DNA of 64,000 nucleotides, from NCBI GenBank assembly GCA_016207095.1, contig JACQQF010000037.1:24276-88275 (forward strand), given 5' to 3'. This document shows positions 48,884-58,707 of this stretch, piece after piece. Position numbers and translations under genes: made by a program. The notes beneath the pieces were generated by a model. That model did no database searches. It was not told where the DNA came from and saw only the letters and a program-made list of their open reading frames with translations. Origin of the DNA: Candidatus Methylomirabilota bacterium (GTDB taxonomy: Bacteria > Methylomirabilota > Methylomirabilia > Methylomirabilales > Methylomirabilaceae). The number at the start of each line of letters is the position of its first letter. Positions within the stretch are counted from its first letter, which is position 1.

Positions 48884-49708
48884 CTATTCCTTGACCGCAT
48901 CCTCCATCAGCTCGCCCTGATAGATCAGGCGAACCTCCCCCTCGAAGAAGACCTCGTGAAATTCCGGCCCCCTGCCACTGAAGTACACAGTGAGCGTCTC
49001 GCCGCTCCTGACCCGAACCTGGACCGGAGACGGGACGAGCCCCAATGCGGCGCCAATCAGCGCCGACGCCACGGCCCCCGTGCCGCAGGCCAGCGTTTCG
49101 TCCTCGACCCCCCGTTCATAGGTCCGAATGGCCAGGCCGTGGGTGTCGAGAACGGCGGCAAAATTGACGTTGGTGCCTCGTGGCTGAAAGGCCGGATGAA
49201 ATCGGACCCGGCGTCCCAGGGCCTGGACCGCGATCTCCTCCAGATCCGAGCAAAAGATGACGGCGTGGGGGACGCCTGTATTGATGCTGTGGACGTGGTG
49301 CGTGACGCCGTCCACATCGATCGATTGGCGGAGGCGAAGGTCCTGTGGTTGACTGAGCTGAAGCTTGACCCGTCCACCGTGCACATCGGCGCGGATCAAG
49401 CCGGCAAGGGTCTCAAAGCTCATGTGAGGGCCGGCAATCCCCAAGATCTCGGCGAACCGGGCAACGCAGCGAGCCCCATTGCCGCACATCTCGGCCTCGC
49501 TGCCGTCGGCGTTGAAGATTCGCATCCGGAACTCTGCCTTGGAGGATGGCTCGACCAAGATCAAGCCGTCGGCGCCCACCGACAGGCCACGCCTGCAGAG
49601 ACGCTGTGCAAGCACCTTGGGTTCGATGTCAAGCCGGCTATCGCGATTGTCGATCATGACGAAATCATTTCCGCTGCCGCTCATCTTGTAGAAGCTCAGT
49701 TTCTGCAT
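48884..49708 (-). CDS. dapF: Diaminopimelate epimerase
   Basis: ATG 49708 gives 274 aa. SFYKMSGSGNDFVMIDNRD opens the protein. The catalytic cysteines are in MCGNGARCVARFA near 75 and ETLACGTGAVASALIGAA near 220. It interconverts LL- and meso-DAP, feeding both murE and lysA. GCACCTC-type repeats lie on both sides of the gene; the open frame upstream of the start is translated repeat. Confidence 0.97.
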   Translation of the reverse strand: MQKLSFYKMSGSGNDFVMIDNRDSRLDIEPKVLAQRLCRRGLSVGADGLILVEPSSKAEFRMRIFNADGSEAEMCGNGARCVARFAEILGIAGPHMSFETLAGLIRADVHGGRVKLQLSQPQDLRLRQSIDVDGVTHHVHSINTGVPHAVIFCSDLEEIAVQALGRRVRFHPAFQPRGTNVNFAAVLDTHGLAIRTYERGVEDETLACGTGAVASALIGAALGLVPSPVQVRVRSGETLTVYFSGRGPEFHEVFFEGEVRLIYQGELMEDAVKE

Positions 49709-49713
49709 CTTAT

Positions 49714-49743
49714 TCCGCACCTCGCACCCCGCACCTCGCACTC
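49714..49743. repeat. GCACCTC repeat between lysA and dapF
   Basis: About four units (CGCACCTCGCACCCCGCACC...) fill the gap between the lysA stop and the dapF start. Confidence 0.65.
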
Positions 49744-49746
49744 CTT

Positions 49747-51003
49747 CTACAGCTCCGGCGGGATCTGTTCCCCGCGTATGAGATCCTCGTAGCTTTCCCG
49801 CTCCCGAATCGTGAAGTAGCGATCTCCCTTGACCATGATCTCCGGAGGCCGCGGTCGGCTATTATAATTGGACGACATGGTGTACCCGTAGGCGCCGGCG
49901 CTCATCACCACAAGCAGCTCCCCCGGATCGGTGACCGGCATGGAGCGGTCCTTCGCCAGGAAGTCGCCCGATTCGCAGACGGGGCCCACCACATCGGTGA
50001 CTACCGTCTCCTTGCCAGCCTTGCGGCTCGCCGGAAGGATGGAATGGTATGAGCCATAGAGGCTGGGACGGATCAGGTCGTTCATCCCGGCGTCAACCAC
50101 CGTAAAATGTTTGGCAGGCGTGCTCTTGTTGTAGAGCACCCTGGTCACCAGCACGCCCGCATTGCCGACGATCACCCGGCCTGGTTCCAAGACGATGGTA
50201 CAGCCAAGGTCCTTCACGACCGCGATCAGGGCCTCCGCGAAGACCCTTGGCACGGGCGGATTTTCGTCTTTGTAGGTGATCCCCAATCCCCCGCCGACGT
50301 CGAGGTAATCGATCGTGAAGCCTCGCTGCCGCAGCTTCACGATCAGCTCGGTGACCTTGACCAAGCCGTCTACGAACGGGGTCACCTCGGTGATCTGTGA
50401 TCCGATGTGCTGGTGCACGCCGACGACCTGAATGTGCGGCAGCTCTTCGGCGACCCGATACTCCTCCAGGGCCACGGAGATATCGATGCCGAACTTGCTC
50501 TTCTTGAGCCCTGTGGAGATGTAGGGGTGCGTTTTGGGATCGACGTCCGGATTGATCCGGATGGCGACTCGAGCCTTCACGCCCATGGAACCCGCTACCT
50601 CGTTGAGCAGGCGAAGCTCTTCTGACGACTCCACATTGAACATCAGGATGTCGGACTTCAGGGCATAGTCCATCTCCTCACGGGTCTTGCCGACTCCGGC
50701 AAACACGATCCGGCCCGGTGGGACACCGGCCTTCAGCGCCCGGTAGAGTTCGCCACCGGAGACGACATCGGCCCCGCCTCCAAGGTCGGCGAACAGCTTC
50801 AGCAGCGCCAGGTTGGAGTTGGCCTTCATGGCGAAGCAGACAATGTGGGGAATGTCGGCAAATGCCTGATCGAAGACCCGGAAGTGATGGGTGAGCGTGG
50901 CGTGGCTATAGAGATAGAACGGGGTGCCGACCTCTTGGGCGATCCGATCGATCGGCACCTCTTCGCACATGAGCTGATCGCCACGATACTGAAAATGATG
51001 CAT
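49747..51003 (-). CDS. lysA: Diaminopimelate decarboxylase
   Basis: 418 aa. The PLP lysine is in CFAMKANSNLALLKLF. QHIGSQITEV, DVGGGLGITY and EPGRVIVGNAGVLVTRV build the barrel, and GPVCESGDFLAKDR carries the catalytic Cys-Glu-Ser region. It converts meso-DAP to L-lysine. It is the first gene of the lysine block in transcription order. The gap to the next upstream gene is 169 bp with nothing recognisable. Confidence 0.97.
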   Translation of the reverse strand: MHHFQYRGDQLMCEEVPIDRIAQEVGTPFYLYSHATLTHHFRVFDQAFADIPHIVCFAMKANSNLALLKLFADLGGGADVVSGGELYRALKAGVPPGRIVFAGVGKTREEMDYALKSDILMFNVESSEELRLLNEVAGSMGVKARVAIRINPDVDPKTHPYISTGLKKSKFGIDISVALEEYRVAEELPHIQVVGVHQHIGSQITEVTPFVDGLVKVTELIVKLRQRGFTIDYLDVGGGLGITYKDENPPVPRVFAEALIAVVKDLGCTIVLEPGRVIVGNAGVLVTRVLYNKSTPAKHFTVVDAGMNDLIRPSLYGSYHSILPASRKAGKETVVTDVVGPVCESGDFLAKDRSMPVTDPGELLVVMSAGAYGYTMSSNYNSRPRPPEIMVKGDRYFTIRERESYEDLIRGEQIPPEL

Positions 51004-51172
51004 CTATAACTCCTTCAATAGGTCACGCGGAATTTTGACATAGCGAGGCAAGGGTGTCAAAAGGAAAACGGGGGCCCGTCACAGCGTGGGCAGCACCTAC
51101 TCCGATAACACGACAGCCTCCGTCCGGGGACTGCGCGGATCCTCATTCAAAATCGCATCGGTCTGGCAATGA

Positions 51173-51694
51173 TCATCGGGTACGCACAGCATAACTCGCC
51201 GTGTAATCCATGTACCCTTCGGCTCCAACGCCCAGAGTTGCAAGACGCCTACCGGTATAGGACCCACTCCCTTGGATCCCGGCGAACCGGCCGCTTCCCC
51301 GGATGAAGGAGAACATCCCTTTGAACTCAAAGTCCTTCCCGTCTTGAGTGGTCATCGTGGCGCCCTCGATCTTGATCACAAAACCTGACCCGTCTTGGAA
51401 TGCGTACAGGCTGTACGCCTGATGCGGGCCGCTCCCGTTGATGTAGTCAATGAGACCCTTGATCGAGAGAGCCGCAACCTCGCCGTTCTCGAAGAACGCC
51501 ACCCCTTGGAGGTCCGTCACGCCGATGACATGACCGGGAACATCATGGACCTCGACCGACTCCGCCTTAACGTGGTGCTGACTCTGCCGCCACTTCAAGC
51601 TTTCCGCCTCGACCTGAGTGATAGACACCAGGAGCCAGGCCACGACGACCAGAATGCCTCCAAGCCACCACCAGCCACTTCCCAGTCCCCTCAT
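51173..51694 (-). CDS. Exported protein, AOC/dirigent-like barrel (tentative)
   Basis: ATG 51694 was chosen because GGAGGAGGGACG lies directly upstream; 173 aa. A hydrophobic N-terminal signal (WWWLGGILVVVAWLLVSITQVEA) is followed by strand-rich sequence with FSFIRGSGRFAGIQGSGSYTGRRL. The G-S-G-R-F-A-G-I-x-G-x-G-x-Y-x-G pattern recalls allene-oxide-cyclase-like barrels. The cleaved product would act outside the cytoplasm. The role is unknown. The fold match is by motif only. Confidence 0.6.
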   Translation of the reverse strand: MRGLGSGWWWLGGILVVVAWLLVSITQVEAESLKWRQSQHHVKAESVEVHDVPGHVIGVTDLQGVAFFENGEVAALSIKGLIDYINGSGPHQAYSLYAFQDGSGFVIKIEGATMTTQDGKDFEFKGMFSFIRGSGRFAGIQGSGSYTGRRLATLGVGAEGYMDYTASYAVRTR

Positions 51695-51812
51695 CGTCCC
51701 TCCTCCCATCGCCATTTAACCCGTGAAGTCCCTCGGTGGCCCGCACCGCCGGGACCTTCTGTCTTAGTCGCGCAACGTTCAGGTAAAGCCTCTTACGCTG
51801 ATCCGGATCGGC

Positions 51813-52601
51813 TCAATCACTTCGACCGATTGCAACCGCCAGGGCGAAGCGCCAGCCTGTGAGAGGTGATGTCTTGAAATAGGCCTTCTTCCTCTTCCCT
51901 TCGAATTCGTAGGTCACCATTCCCTCCTCCTTCGAGAGCATCTCCTTCACCGCCCTGCTCAACGTCTCGCTTTTCTGTCTGGCGGGGTCCTCGAAGATCA
52001 GCCTGGTCACGGAATGGAGCGCGGTGGTGCCCTGCTTGCCATCGATGGCGTAGAGGACCATGTTCGGGGATAGTTGCAGCTCACGCGCGAGCAGCTCGCT
52101 TAGCTTACCCAGATGGACCGACACCCCCAGCGCGCCAATGACCTTTCCCCCGCTCTTAACCGGGACCGCGGCGACCATTACCTTGTTCCCGGTCGATCGA
52201 CTCACAACCAAGTCGCCGATTGCCATCCCACCAGCCATGACTCTTGGGAAATAGGCCCGGTCTTTGATGTTCTGATCGGTCTTGCCCTTCTCCACCGTGT
52301 AATATGAGCCATCTGGCAGAGCGTAAAAGACCACTGCAAGGATTTGGTGTTCTTTGAACTTGGTGAGGAGGCCCCGCATGCGCTCCCAATTGCCGGAACC
52401 AACCTCTTCGGTCATTGCCAGGAGTTGCAGCGAACGCGCCATGCTCTGAATGTGCCCATCTGCCAGGGCGATCGCTGCCGAGACTCCAATTCGCCCGTCG
52501 ATGCTCAGCCCCGTACTACCAGTTTGCGCTTTGGTCTCCATGACCGATCCGAACGCTGCCACCAGCACTGCCAGAGATGCTCCCCACATCTGTTTTTTCA
52601 T
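51813..52601 (-). CDS. Exported Cache-domain (PAS-like sensor) protein
   Basis: ATG 52601 (MKKQMWGASLAVLVAAFGSV) gives 262 aa with a signal peptide, cut probably after TKAQ. The rest resembles a single Cache domain: LQLLAMTEEVGSGNWERMRGLLTKF, YALPDGSYYTVEKGKTDQNIKDRAYFPRVMAGG, VVSRSTGNKVMVAAVPVK and GVIGALGVSVHL-like segments, ending LTGWRFALAVAIG. No histidine-kinase, methyl-accepting or cyclase domain is attached, so it would be a free periplasmic ligand-binding protein. Ligand unknown. Confidence 0.8.
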   Translation of the reverse strand: MKKQMWGASLAVLVAAFGSVMETKAQTGSTGLSIDGRIGVSAAIALADGHIQSMARSLQLLAMTEEVGSGNWERMRGLLTKFKEHQILAVVFYALPDGSYYTVEKGKTDQNIKDRAYFPRVMAGGMAIGDLVVSRSTGNKVMVAAVPVKSGGKVIGALGVSVHLGKLSELLARELQLSPNMVLYAIDGKQGTTALHSVTRLIFEDPARQKSETLSRAVKEMLSKEEGMVTYEFEGKRKKAYFKTSPLTGWRFALAVAIGRSD

Positions 52602-52698
52602 GAACGCCTCGCGAAAGGTTTTGGCTAACGGACGCATTGAAATTGGGAGAACAATTTGACAATAGCTGCAGGGACCATAGCAAACGCACCAGCTAGGG

Positions 52699-52779
52699 TG
52701 TCATTGCGAAGGAGCAAGGTGACTGAAGCAATCTCAAAGGGCGGGATTGCTTCGCTCCTTTCAGTCGCTCGCAATGACA
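52699..52779. repeat. 81-bp inverted repeat (TGTCATTGCGA type)
   Basis: It opens with TGTCATTGCGAAGGAGCAAG and closes with the near-complement AGTCGCTCGCAATGACA, with GAAGCAATC and GATTGCTTC as inner arms. This is the well-known type of TGTCATTGCGAGGAGC palindromic repeat found in many bacteria. It could fold into a long hairpin between the two exported-protein genes. Nothing else is seen in 52602-52812. Confidence 0.75.
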
Positions 52780-52812
52780 ATCCAAAAAAAGAAGTCAATG
52801 CGTTTGCTATAG

Positions 52813-53865
52813 TTACGGAACCTCGACCTCGATTTCGTGGGACGGGGCGCTCTCATTCCGCTGAGAAGACGCATCGACGGCGGTCACAGTGTAGAGGTAG
52901 CGCCCGCCTGGCTGAACCGATCGATCATACAGGGCGGGCGCCGCGAACGGAGTCTCGATGAGCCGGCGGGGGCGGCGATTGGGGCCGTCGCTTCGATAGA
53001 CCAGATAGCCCAGGAGGTCCGATTCTTGGTTCGGCTCCCAGCTCAGGGCCACCACTGCGCCCGGCCCGGGAACCGCTCGCACTCTCTGGGGTGGGGCTGG
53101 AGGCGTGAGATCGACCGGGAGGGCGCTGACCTCCGCTGACTGGAGGCCCTCCTGCCAGGGTGGCTCCTGATTCTCCACAGCCCTCATAACATAATAGTAG
53201 GTCTGATCGTTGACGAGATCGGCGTCATGGAACTCAGTGGCCGGCAGCGGCTCCCTATTGACCGGGCGGGGGTCGTACCGGCCCGGCTTGACCCCCCGAT
53301 AGATATTGTACCCTCGGATTCCGGTAAGCGCGCTTCCATCAGCTCGGCGAGTCGGTGCAGACCAGGAGAGGCGGATCGTCCGCTCGCCGGACTCCGCACG
53401 AAGACCTGACGGCGCCTCAATCTCGATGGTGACGAGGACAGTCGCCTCCGACGAGGGAGGACCAATGATGCCGCGCCGATTCACCGACTCAACCTGATAG
53501 GCATACCGCGCTCCCACCTCAACCTTCTCGTCGGTAAAGGCGTATCGATTTTCTGACACGACCGCATTCACCGGCTGGTCCGCCTTCACAGTCGCGATGA
53601 CCGGGAGCGCGCTCGTCTGCGGTTCCTGTTGCCGACGGGAGAGCCGGAACGCGTCCAGGTTTTTCATCTTCAGGGCGGTGCCATCGACATTCGTCGCCGG
53701 CCGCGTCCAGGTGAGGATGACGACCCGACGCTGCACCTGCGCCTGGAGATCGACAGGCGGTGACGGCTCGACCAGGACCGGGAGCACAGGGGACCCCTTC
53801 CGGCCGCACCCGACGAGCAACAGCGGCACGAGAAACGCAACGATCAGTACACGTCTTGTTCGCAT
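52813..53865 (-). CDS. Fibronectin type III-repeat lipoprotein
   Basis: 350 aa. The N-terminus is a lipoprotein signal (MRTRRVLIVAFLVPLLLVGC) with Cys20 as the lipidation site. Three FN3-like domains follow (about 33-130, 135-235, 240-345), seen from recurring W-T/S-x-P strands, Y-x-x-Y-R-G/S-x and YxYxVxAVD/N endings (RYAYQVESVN, YYYVMRAVEN, RYLYTVTAVD). It is probably an outer-membrane or periplasmic binding or scaffold protein. It lies one base downstream of argH. Confidence 0.85.
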   Translation of the reverse strand: MRTRRVLIVAFLVPLLLVGCGRKGSPVLPVLVEPSPPVDLQAQVQRRVVILTWTRPATNVDGTALKMKNLDAFRLSRRQQEPQTSALPVIATVKADQPVNAVVSENRYAFTDEKVEVGARYAYQVESVNRRGIIGPPSSEATVLVTIEIEAPSGLRAESGERTIRLSWSAPTRRADGSALTGIRGYNIYRGVKPGRYDPRPVNREPLPATEFHDADLVNDQTYYYVMRAVENQEPPWQEGLQSAEVSALPVDLTPPAPPQRVRAVPGPGAVVALSWEPNQESDLLGYLVYRSDGPNRRPRRLIETPFAAPALYDRSVQPGGRYLYTVTAVDASSQRNESAPSHEIEVEVP

Positions 53866-53866
53866 C

Positions 53867-55267
53867 TTATCCGCTCCGAAGTCTCGTCTTGGCCGCCCCG
53901 ATCGCCCTCTTCACCGTTGCCCTTGCGGTCCCGCCTGTGGCTCGGCGCCGATCAACGCAGGCGTCGACGGCGATATAGGCAAAGACATCCTGGTCGAAAA
54001 GGCCGGAGAAGCGCGTTTGTAGCTCCTTCAGTGATAGCTCCTCGATCCGACACCGCTTCGAGACACAGCGGCGGACGACCCGCCCCACGATCTCGTGGGC
54101 CTGGCGGAACGGCACGCCCTTCAGGACCAGGTAGTCGGCCATATCGGTCGCGTTGAGAAATCCGTCTTGGGCGGCCTTCCGCATTCGATCCCGATGAAAC
54201 GCCAGCCCGCCGACCAACGGCGCCATCGCCGACAGGGCCGCCTTGACCGTCTCGACGCTGTCGAAGAGGGGCTCCTTGTCCTCCTGGAGGTCCCGGTTAT
54301 AGCTCAACGGAAGCCCCTTGACGGCCGTGAGCAGCGCGACCAGCGCGCCGAACACGCGCCCGGTTTTCGCCCGGGTCAGCTCGGCCACATCCGGATTCTT
54401 TTTCTGCGGCATCATGCTGGAGCCGGTGGCGAAGGCGTCCGGGAGCTCGATGAATCCGAACTCCGACGATGCCCACAGGACGATCTCCTCGGCCAGTCGG
54501 GACAGGTGCGCCATCAGGAGCGCGAAGGCCGCAAGCGATTCGATCACGAAATCCCGATCGGAGACGGCGTCAAGCGAGTTGGCCGAGAGTGACCTGAACT
54601 GAAGCGCCCTTGCAACGAAGCGTCGATCGATCGGCAGGCCAACGCCGGACAAGGCGCCCGAGCCCAGGGGCATCACATCCACCCGGACCAGCGCATCGGT
54701 GAGGCGGGCGCGATCTCGCTCCAGCATCTCGACATAGGCCATGAGGTGGTGGGCGAGGAGGACAGGTTGGGCGCGCTGGAGGTGGGTGTAGCCGGGCATG
54801 ATCAGATCCAGATGGGATTCGGCCTGACCGATCAAGGCCCGCTGAAGGCCGGCCACGAGCCGGCGGACGAGCCCGATCTCTTCCCGCAGGTAGAGGCGCA
54901 GATCGAGTACCACCTGGTCGTTTCGGCTCCGGCCGGTGTGCAGCTTCGCCCCCGCTTCTCCCACCTTCTCGATCAGACGGCCCTCGATCGCCATGTGAAT
55001 ATCTTCAGATGACGGGTCGAATCTGAACTCCCCCCGCTCGATCTCGCCCACGATCTCATGGAGGCCCGTCGCGATCTTGTCGGCCTCGGCCTTTGCGAGA
55101 AGGCCGCATTTGGCCAGCATCCGCGCATGCACGACACTGCCCTGGATATCGTACCTGTAGAGGCGCCGGTCGAACTGAATGGAGGCGGTATAGCTCTCGA
55201 CCAGTGGGTTGGTCGCCTGCGCGAACCGCCCGCCCCAGGGCTTCGAGGCCTTCCGTCGCGCCTTCAT
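53867..55267 (-). CDS. argH: Argininosuccinate lyase
   Basis: 466 aa, overlapping argG by [25 protein letters not shown] starts the protein. [40 protein letters not shown] and the signature [16 protein letters not shown] with the catalytic serine are present. It releases arginine and fumarate. The last 20 residues are basic. It is the final arg gene of a contiguous argB-D-F-G-H unit. Confidence 0.96.
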   Translation of the reverse strand: MKARRKASKPWGGRFAQATNPLVESYTASIQFDRRLYRYDIQGSVVHARMLAKCGLLAKAEADKIATGLHEIVGEIERGEFRFDPSSEDIHMAIEGRLIEKVGEAGAKLHTGRSRNDQVVLDLRLYLREEIGLVRRLVAGLQRALIGQAESHLDLIMPGYTHLQRAQPVLLAHHLMAYVEMLERDRARLTDALVRVDVMPLGSGALSGVGLPIDRRFVARALQFRSLSANSLDAVSDRDFVIESLAAFALLMAHLSRLAEEIVLWASSEFGFIELPDAFATGSSMMPQKKNPDVAELTRAKTGRVFGALVALLTAVKGLPLSYNRDLQEDKEPLFDSVETVKAALSAMAPLVGGLAFHRDRMRKAAQDGFLNATDMADYLVLKGVPFRQAHEIVGRVVRRCVSKRCRIEELSLKELQTRFSGLFDQDVFAYIAVDACVDRRRATGGTARATVKRAIGAAKTRLRSG

Positions 55268-56514
55268 CGCTTGGCTCGCTTCCCCTTCGTACCTCGCACC
55301 TCGGACCTCGCACCTCGCACTTCGCGCTCTCTTCTCAGAGCGCGAATCCTGAGCCGGAGCGCGTTCAAGCGGATGAACCCCTCGGCGTCTTTCTGGCGGT
55401 ACACCTCATCTCTCTCGAACGTGGCGAATGCCGGATCGTACAGGGAGGCCCCGGATCTCCGCCCCACGACCTCGCAGTTGCCCTTATACAGCTTGACGCG
55501 GGCGGTCCCGGTGACCCACCGCTGAGACTCGTCGATTGTCCGCTGGAGCAGCTCCATCTCCGGCGAAAACCAATACCCGTAGTAGACCAACTCCGAGAAG
55601 CGAGGAATGAGCGAGTCCCGCAGGTGCATCACCTCCCGATCCATGGTGATCGATTCCACGGCGCGGTGGGCCGCATGCAGGATCGTCCCGCCCGGGGTCT
55701 CGTACACCCCACGCGACTTCATCCCGACGTAGCGGTTCTCGACGACATCGACCCGTCCGACGCCATGCTCGCCTCCGATCCGGTTCAAGCGCTCAACCAG
55801 CCTGGCGGGTGAGAGGCGCTTGCCGTCTACCGCGATGGGGACGCCGTCCCGGAACTCGATCTCATGGTACGCAGGCCGATCGGGCGCCTTTTCCGGCGAG
55901 ACGCTCAGGACGAACATCTCTTCCGGCGGCTCCTGCCAGGGGTCTTCGAGGACTCCGCCCTCGAAGCTGATGTGAAACAGGTTCCGGTCGATACTGTATG
56001 GTCGAGCCTTGGTGGTCGGCACCGGTATGCGATGTTGCTTCGCGTAGGCGATCAGATCGGAGCGCGATCGGAGCCTCCACTCACGCCAGGGGGCGATCAC
56101 CCTGATCCGCGGGTCGATGGCATAGTAGGAGAGCTCGAAACGGACCTGATCGTTCCCTTTGCCGGTTGCGCCATGCGCCACCGCTCCGGCGCGCTCCTTC
56201 TTCGCCACCAGCATCTGGTGCTTGGCGATCAGTGGCCTGGCCATCGAGGTGCCGAGCAGGTACCGCCCCTCGTAGACCGCATTCGCCTTCAGGCAGGGGA
56301 ACACGAAGTCCCGGACGAACTCCTCCCGCAGGTCTTTGATGCAGACCTTGCTGGCGCCCGTCTTCAGCGCCTTCTCGCGAACCAAGTCCAGTTCTTCCCC
56401 TTGTCCCAGGTCGGCGCAGAAGGCGATCACCTCGGCCCGGTAGGTCTCGATCAACCACCGCAGGATCACCGAGGTATCGAGCCCGCCGGAGTAGGCCAGG
56501 ACGATCTTGTTCAT
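55264..56514 (-). CDS. argG: Argininosuccinate synthase, repeat-derived C-terminal tail
   Basis: ATG 56514 with GGAGGAA upstream gives 416 aa. The ATP pyrophosphatase loop [17 protein letters not shown] starts the protein, followed by [14 protein letters not shown] and [18 protein letters not shown]. It couples citrulline and aspartate. The last 20 or so residues ([19 protein letters not shown]) are encoded by a GCACCTC-type repeat and are basic and low in complexity, so they are probably an added tail. Confidence 0.96.
   Translation of the reverse strand: MNKIVLAYSGGLDTSVILRWLIETYRAEVIAFCADLGQGEELDLVREKALKTGASKVCIKDLREEFVRDFVFPCLKANAVYEGRYLLGTSMARPLIAKHQMLVAKKERAGAVAHGATGKGNDQVRFELSYYAIDPRIRVIAPWREWRLRSRSDLIAYAKQHRIPVPTTKARPYSIDRNLFHISFEGGVLEDPWQEPPEEMFVLSVSPEKAPDRPAYHEIEFRDGVPIAVDGKRLSPARLVERLNRIGGEHGVGRVDVVENRYVGMKSRGVYETPGGTILHAAHRAVESITMDREVMHLRDSLIPRFSELVYYGYWFSPEMELLQRTIDESQRWVTGTARVKLYKGNCEVVGRRSGASLYDPAFATFERDEVYRQKDAEGFIRLNALRLRIRALRREREVRGARSEVRGTKGKRAKR
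55288..55326. repeat. GCACCTC repeat inside the 3' end of argG
   Basis: Six 7-base units (ACCTCGC, ACCTCGG variants) in a row. They are read through as codons by argG, giving the alternating [11 protein letters not shown] peptide. Confidence 0.7.
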
Positions 56515-56576
56515 TTCCTCCGCCCTGCTTATGGGCCCCATCGCGAGAGGTCTCATGCTCGCCCTCATCGCTCCTT

Positions 56577-57506
56577 TCAATCTCCCAGCAGTGTCATCAG
56601 GATCGCCTTTTGAAGATGGAGACGGTTCTCCGCTTGGTCATACACGATCGAGCGAGGTCCGTCCAGCACCTCGTCGGTGATCTCTTCGCCACGGTGCGCC
56701 GGCAGGCAGTGCATGACGAGCACATCCGGCTTGGCCAGATGGACGAGCGCCGCATCGACCTGGAACCCTTGGAAGTCCCGCCTGCGCTTCGCCCACTCGG
56801 CCTCCTGGCCCATGCTGGTCCAGACATCGGTGTAGAGGACATCGGCCCCCTGCGCGGCCTGCCTGGGATCGTGCAGCAGTGTAATGGTCATACGCCCTCC
56901 GCTTGTTTCGGCCTCTCTCCGAGCGGCAGCCAGGATGCGACCATCCGGTTCGTATCCCTTCGGACAGGCTGCGACGAGCTCGATCCCCATCCTCGCGGCG
57001 CCGTAGAGCCACGAGTGGCAGACGTTGTTCCCGTCGCCGATGTACGCCACCCTCAACCCACCGAGCCTGCCACGTCTCTCCCAAATAGTGAAGAGATCCG
57101 CCAGAACCTGGCAGGGGTGTGTCAGGTCGCTCAACCCGTTGATGACCGGAACCGCAGCATGCCGAGCCAGCTCTTCAATCGTCAGGTGGCTGAATGTCCG
57201 CGCCACGATTCCATCGACCCACCGGTCGAGGTTCCTGGCCACATCCTTGACCGCCTCTCTCTCTCCCAGCCGAATATCGCCCGGAGCCAGGTACAGCGCG
57301 CGGCCGCCCAACTGAGCCATCCCCACGTCGAACGTGACCCGTGTCCGTAGCGACGGCTTCTCGAAGATCATGGCCAGCGTCTTGCCGGCCAGGAAGGGGT
57401 GGCCGATCCCTTTGCGCTGCTGCTCCTTGAGGTCGGCGGCAAGGACAGAGAGGGCCTCGATCTCGCTCGCCGCCAGATCCTTGATCGAGAGGAGATCCTT
57501 CTTCAT
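56577..57506 (-). CDS. argF: Ornithine carbamoyltransferase
   Basis: ATG 57506 overlaps the argD stop as ATGA and gives 309 aa. The carbamoyl-phosphate loop [27 protein letters not shown]-like [15 protein letters not shown], and the C-terminal [16 protein letters not shown] are present. It makes citrulline. The substitution S-L-R-T-R for S-T-R-T-R occurs in known members. Confidence 0.95.
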   Translation of the reverse strand: MKKDLLSIKDLAASEIEALSVLAADLKEQQRKGIGHPFLAGKTLAMIFEKPSLRTRVTFDVGMAQLGGRALYLAPGDIRLGEREAVKDVARNLDRWVDGIVARTFSHLTIEELARHAAVPVINGLSDLTHPCQVLADLFTIWERRGRLGGLRVAYIGDGNNVCHSWLYGAARMGIELVAACPKGYEPDGRILAAARREAETSGGRMTITLLHDPRQAAQGADVLYTDVWTSMGQEAEWAKRRRDFQGFQVDAALVHLAKPDVLVMHCLPAHRGEEITDEVLDGPRSIVYDQAENRLHLQKAILMTLLGD

Positions 57507-58702
57507 CGCGGCTGTTCTGGCAAGGCTTGATCGAGAATGCTGAGCGCCTCGTCCACCTCGGCCTCGCCGATGATCAATGGCGGGACGAAACGCAACACCT
57601 GATCGCCGGCGGTCAGAATGAGCAAGCCGAGCTGGAGACAACGGTCGACGATCGGCTTGGCCGGCACCGCGAGCTCCAGGGCAAGGATCAGTCCCTTGCC
57701 TCGGGCCTCCTTGGCATACGGGTACCGCTGTACCAACTCGCGAAGGCGACCCAGGAAGTAGGCGCCGACCTTTGCCGCCCGTTGGGGTAACCGTTCTTCA
57801 ACGATTGCGGTCAGCGCCGCCAGGGCTGCGGCGGTGATGAATGGGCTGCCGCCGAAGGTGGACGCATGGCTGCCGGGAACAAAGGCGCTCGCCACCTCCT
57901 CCTTCGCCAGCATGGCGCCGATCGGCAGTCCGCCGCCCAGCGCCTTGGCCAGCGTCATGACGTCTGGCTCGATCCCCCAATGCTCGTAGGCAAAGAGCCG
58001 CCCCGTCCGACCCATCCCTGTCTGTACCTCATCCAGCATCAAGAGGACGTCCCGATCCGAACAGAGTTGCCGAAGCGCGGGCAGGTAGTCGTCATCGGGC
58101 ACCCTGACCCCGCCCTCGCCCTGGATCGGCTCCACCAGCACGGCGCAGGTCCTCGAGTCGATCGCCTGCTCTGCCGCCCTCAGGTCGTTGAACGGGATAT
58201 GCTTGAAGCCCGGCAGCAGCGGCTCGAAGCCGCGCTGGTGCTTCTCCTGGCCGGTGGCGGTCAACGTCGCCATGGTCCGGCCGTGGAACGAATCCCGCAT
58301 ACACACGATCTCGTATCGGTCGGGACCCCACCGCACCTTGGCATAGCGACGGGCCAGCTTGATGGCCGCCTCGTTGGCCTCCGCCCCACTGTTGCAAAAG
58401 AAGACCTTGTCGGCGAACGAGTGCTCGCACAGTGCTTGTGCCAGCCTGATCTGACGCTCGATGTGGTACAGGTTAGAGACATGCAGAAGCGCCTCCGCCT
58501 GCGCCTTGATGGCCTCCACCACCTTGGGGTGACAGTGGCCCAGGACATCGACTGCGATGCCGGCGGCGAAATCAAGGTACTCCTTGCCGTCGGAGTCCCA
58601 GAGGCGAACGCCCCTCCCCCGGACCAGCACCACCGGGAAGCGGGCGTAGGTGTTGGCAAGGTACCGAGCGGAGTCCTTAATCAGATCGTCGGTTGTGGAC
58701 AT
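57503..58702 (-). CDS. argD: Acetylornithine aminotransferase
   Basis: 399 aa. Class III aminotransferase with FAAGIAVDVLGHCHPKVVEAI, FFCNSGAEANEAAIKLARRYAK, LLMLDEVQTGMGRTG and the PLP lysine in DVMTLAKALGGGLPIGAMLA. It converts N-acetylglutamate semialdehyde to acetylornithine. It overlaps argF by four bases and follows argB by 5 bp, so a single operon is likely. argC and argJ are not in the window. Confidence 0.93.
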   Translation of the reverse strand: MSTTDDLIKDSARYLANTYARFPVVLVRGRGVRLWDSDGKEYLDFAAGIAVDVLGHCHPKVVEAIKAQAEALLHVSNLYHIERQIRLAQALCEHSFADKVFFCNSGAEANEAAIKLARRYAKVRWGPDRYEIVCMRDSFHGRTMATLTATGQEKHQRGFEPLLPGFKHIPFNDLRAAEQAIDSRTCAVLVEPIQGEGGVRVPDDDYLPALRQLCSDRDVLLMLDEVQTGMGRTGRLFAYEHWGIEPDVMTLAKALGGGLPIGAMLAKEEVASAFVPGSHASTFGGSPFITAAALAALTAIVEERLPQRAAKVGAYFLGRLRELVQRYPYAKEARGKGLILALELAVPAKPIVDRCLQLGLLILTAGDQVLRFVPPLIIGEAEVDEALSILDQALPEQPR

Positions 58703-58707
58703 CGACG

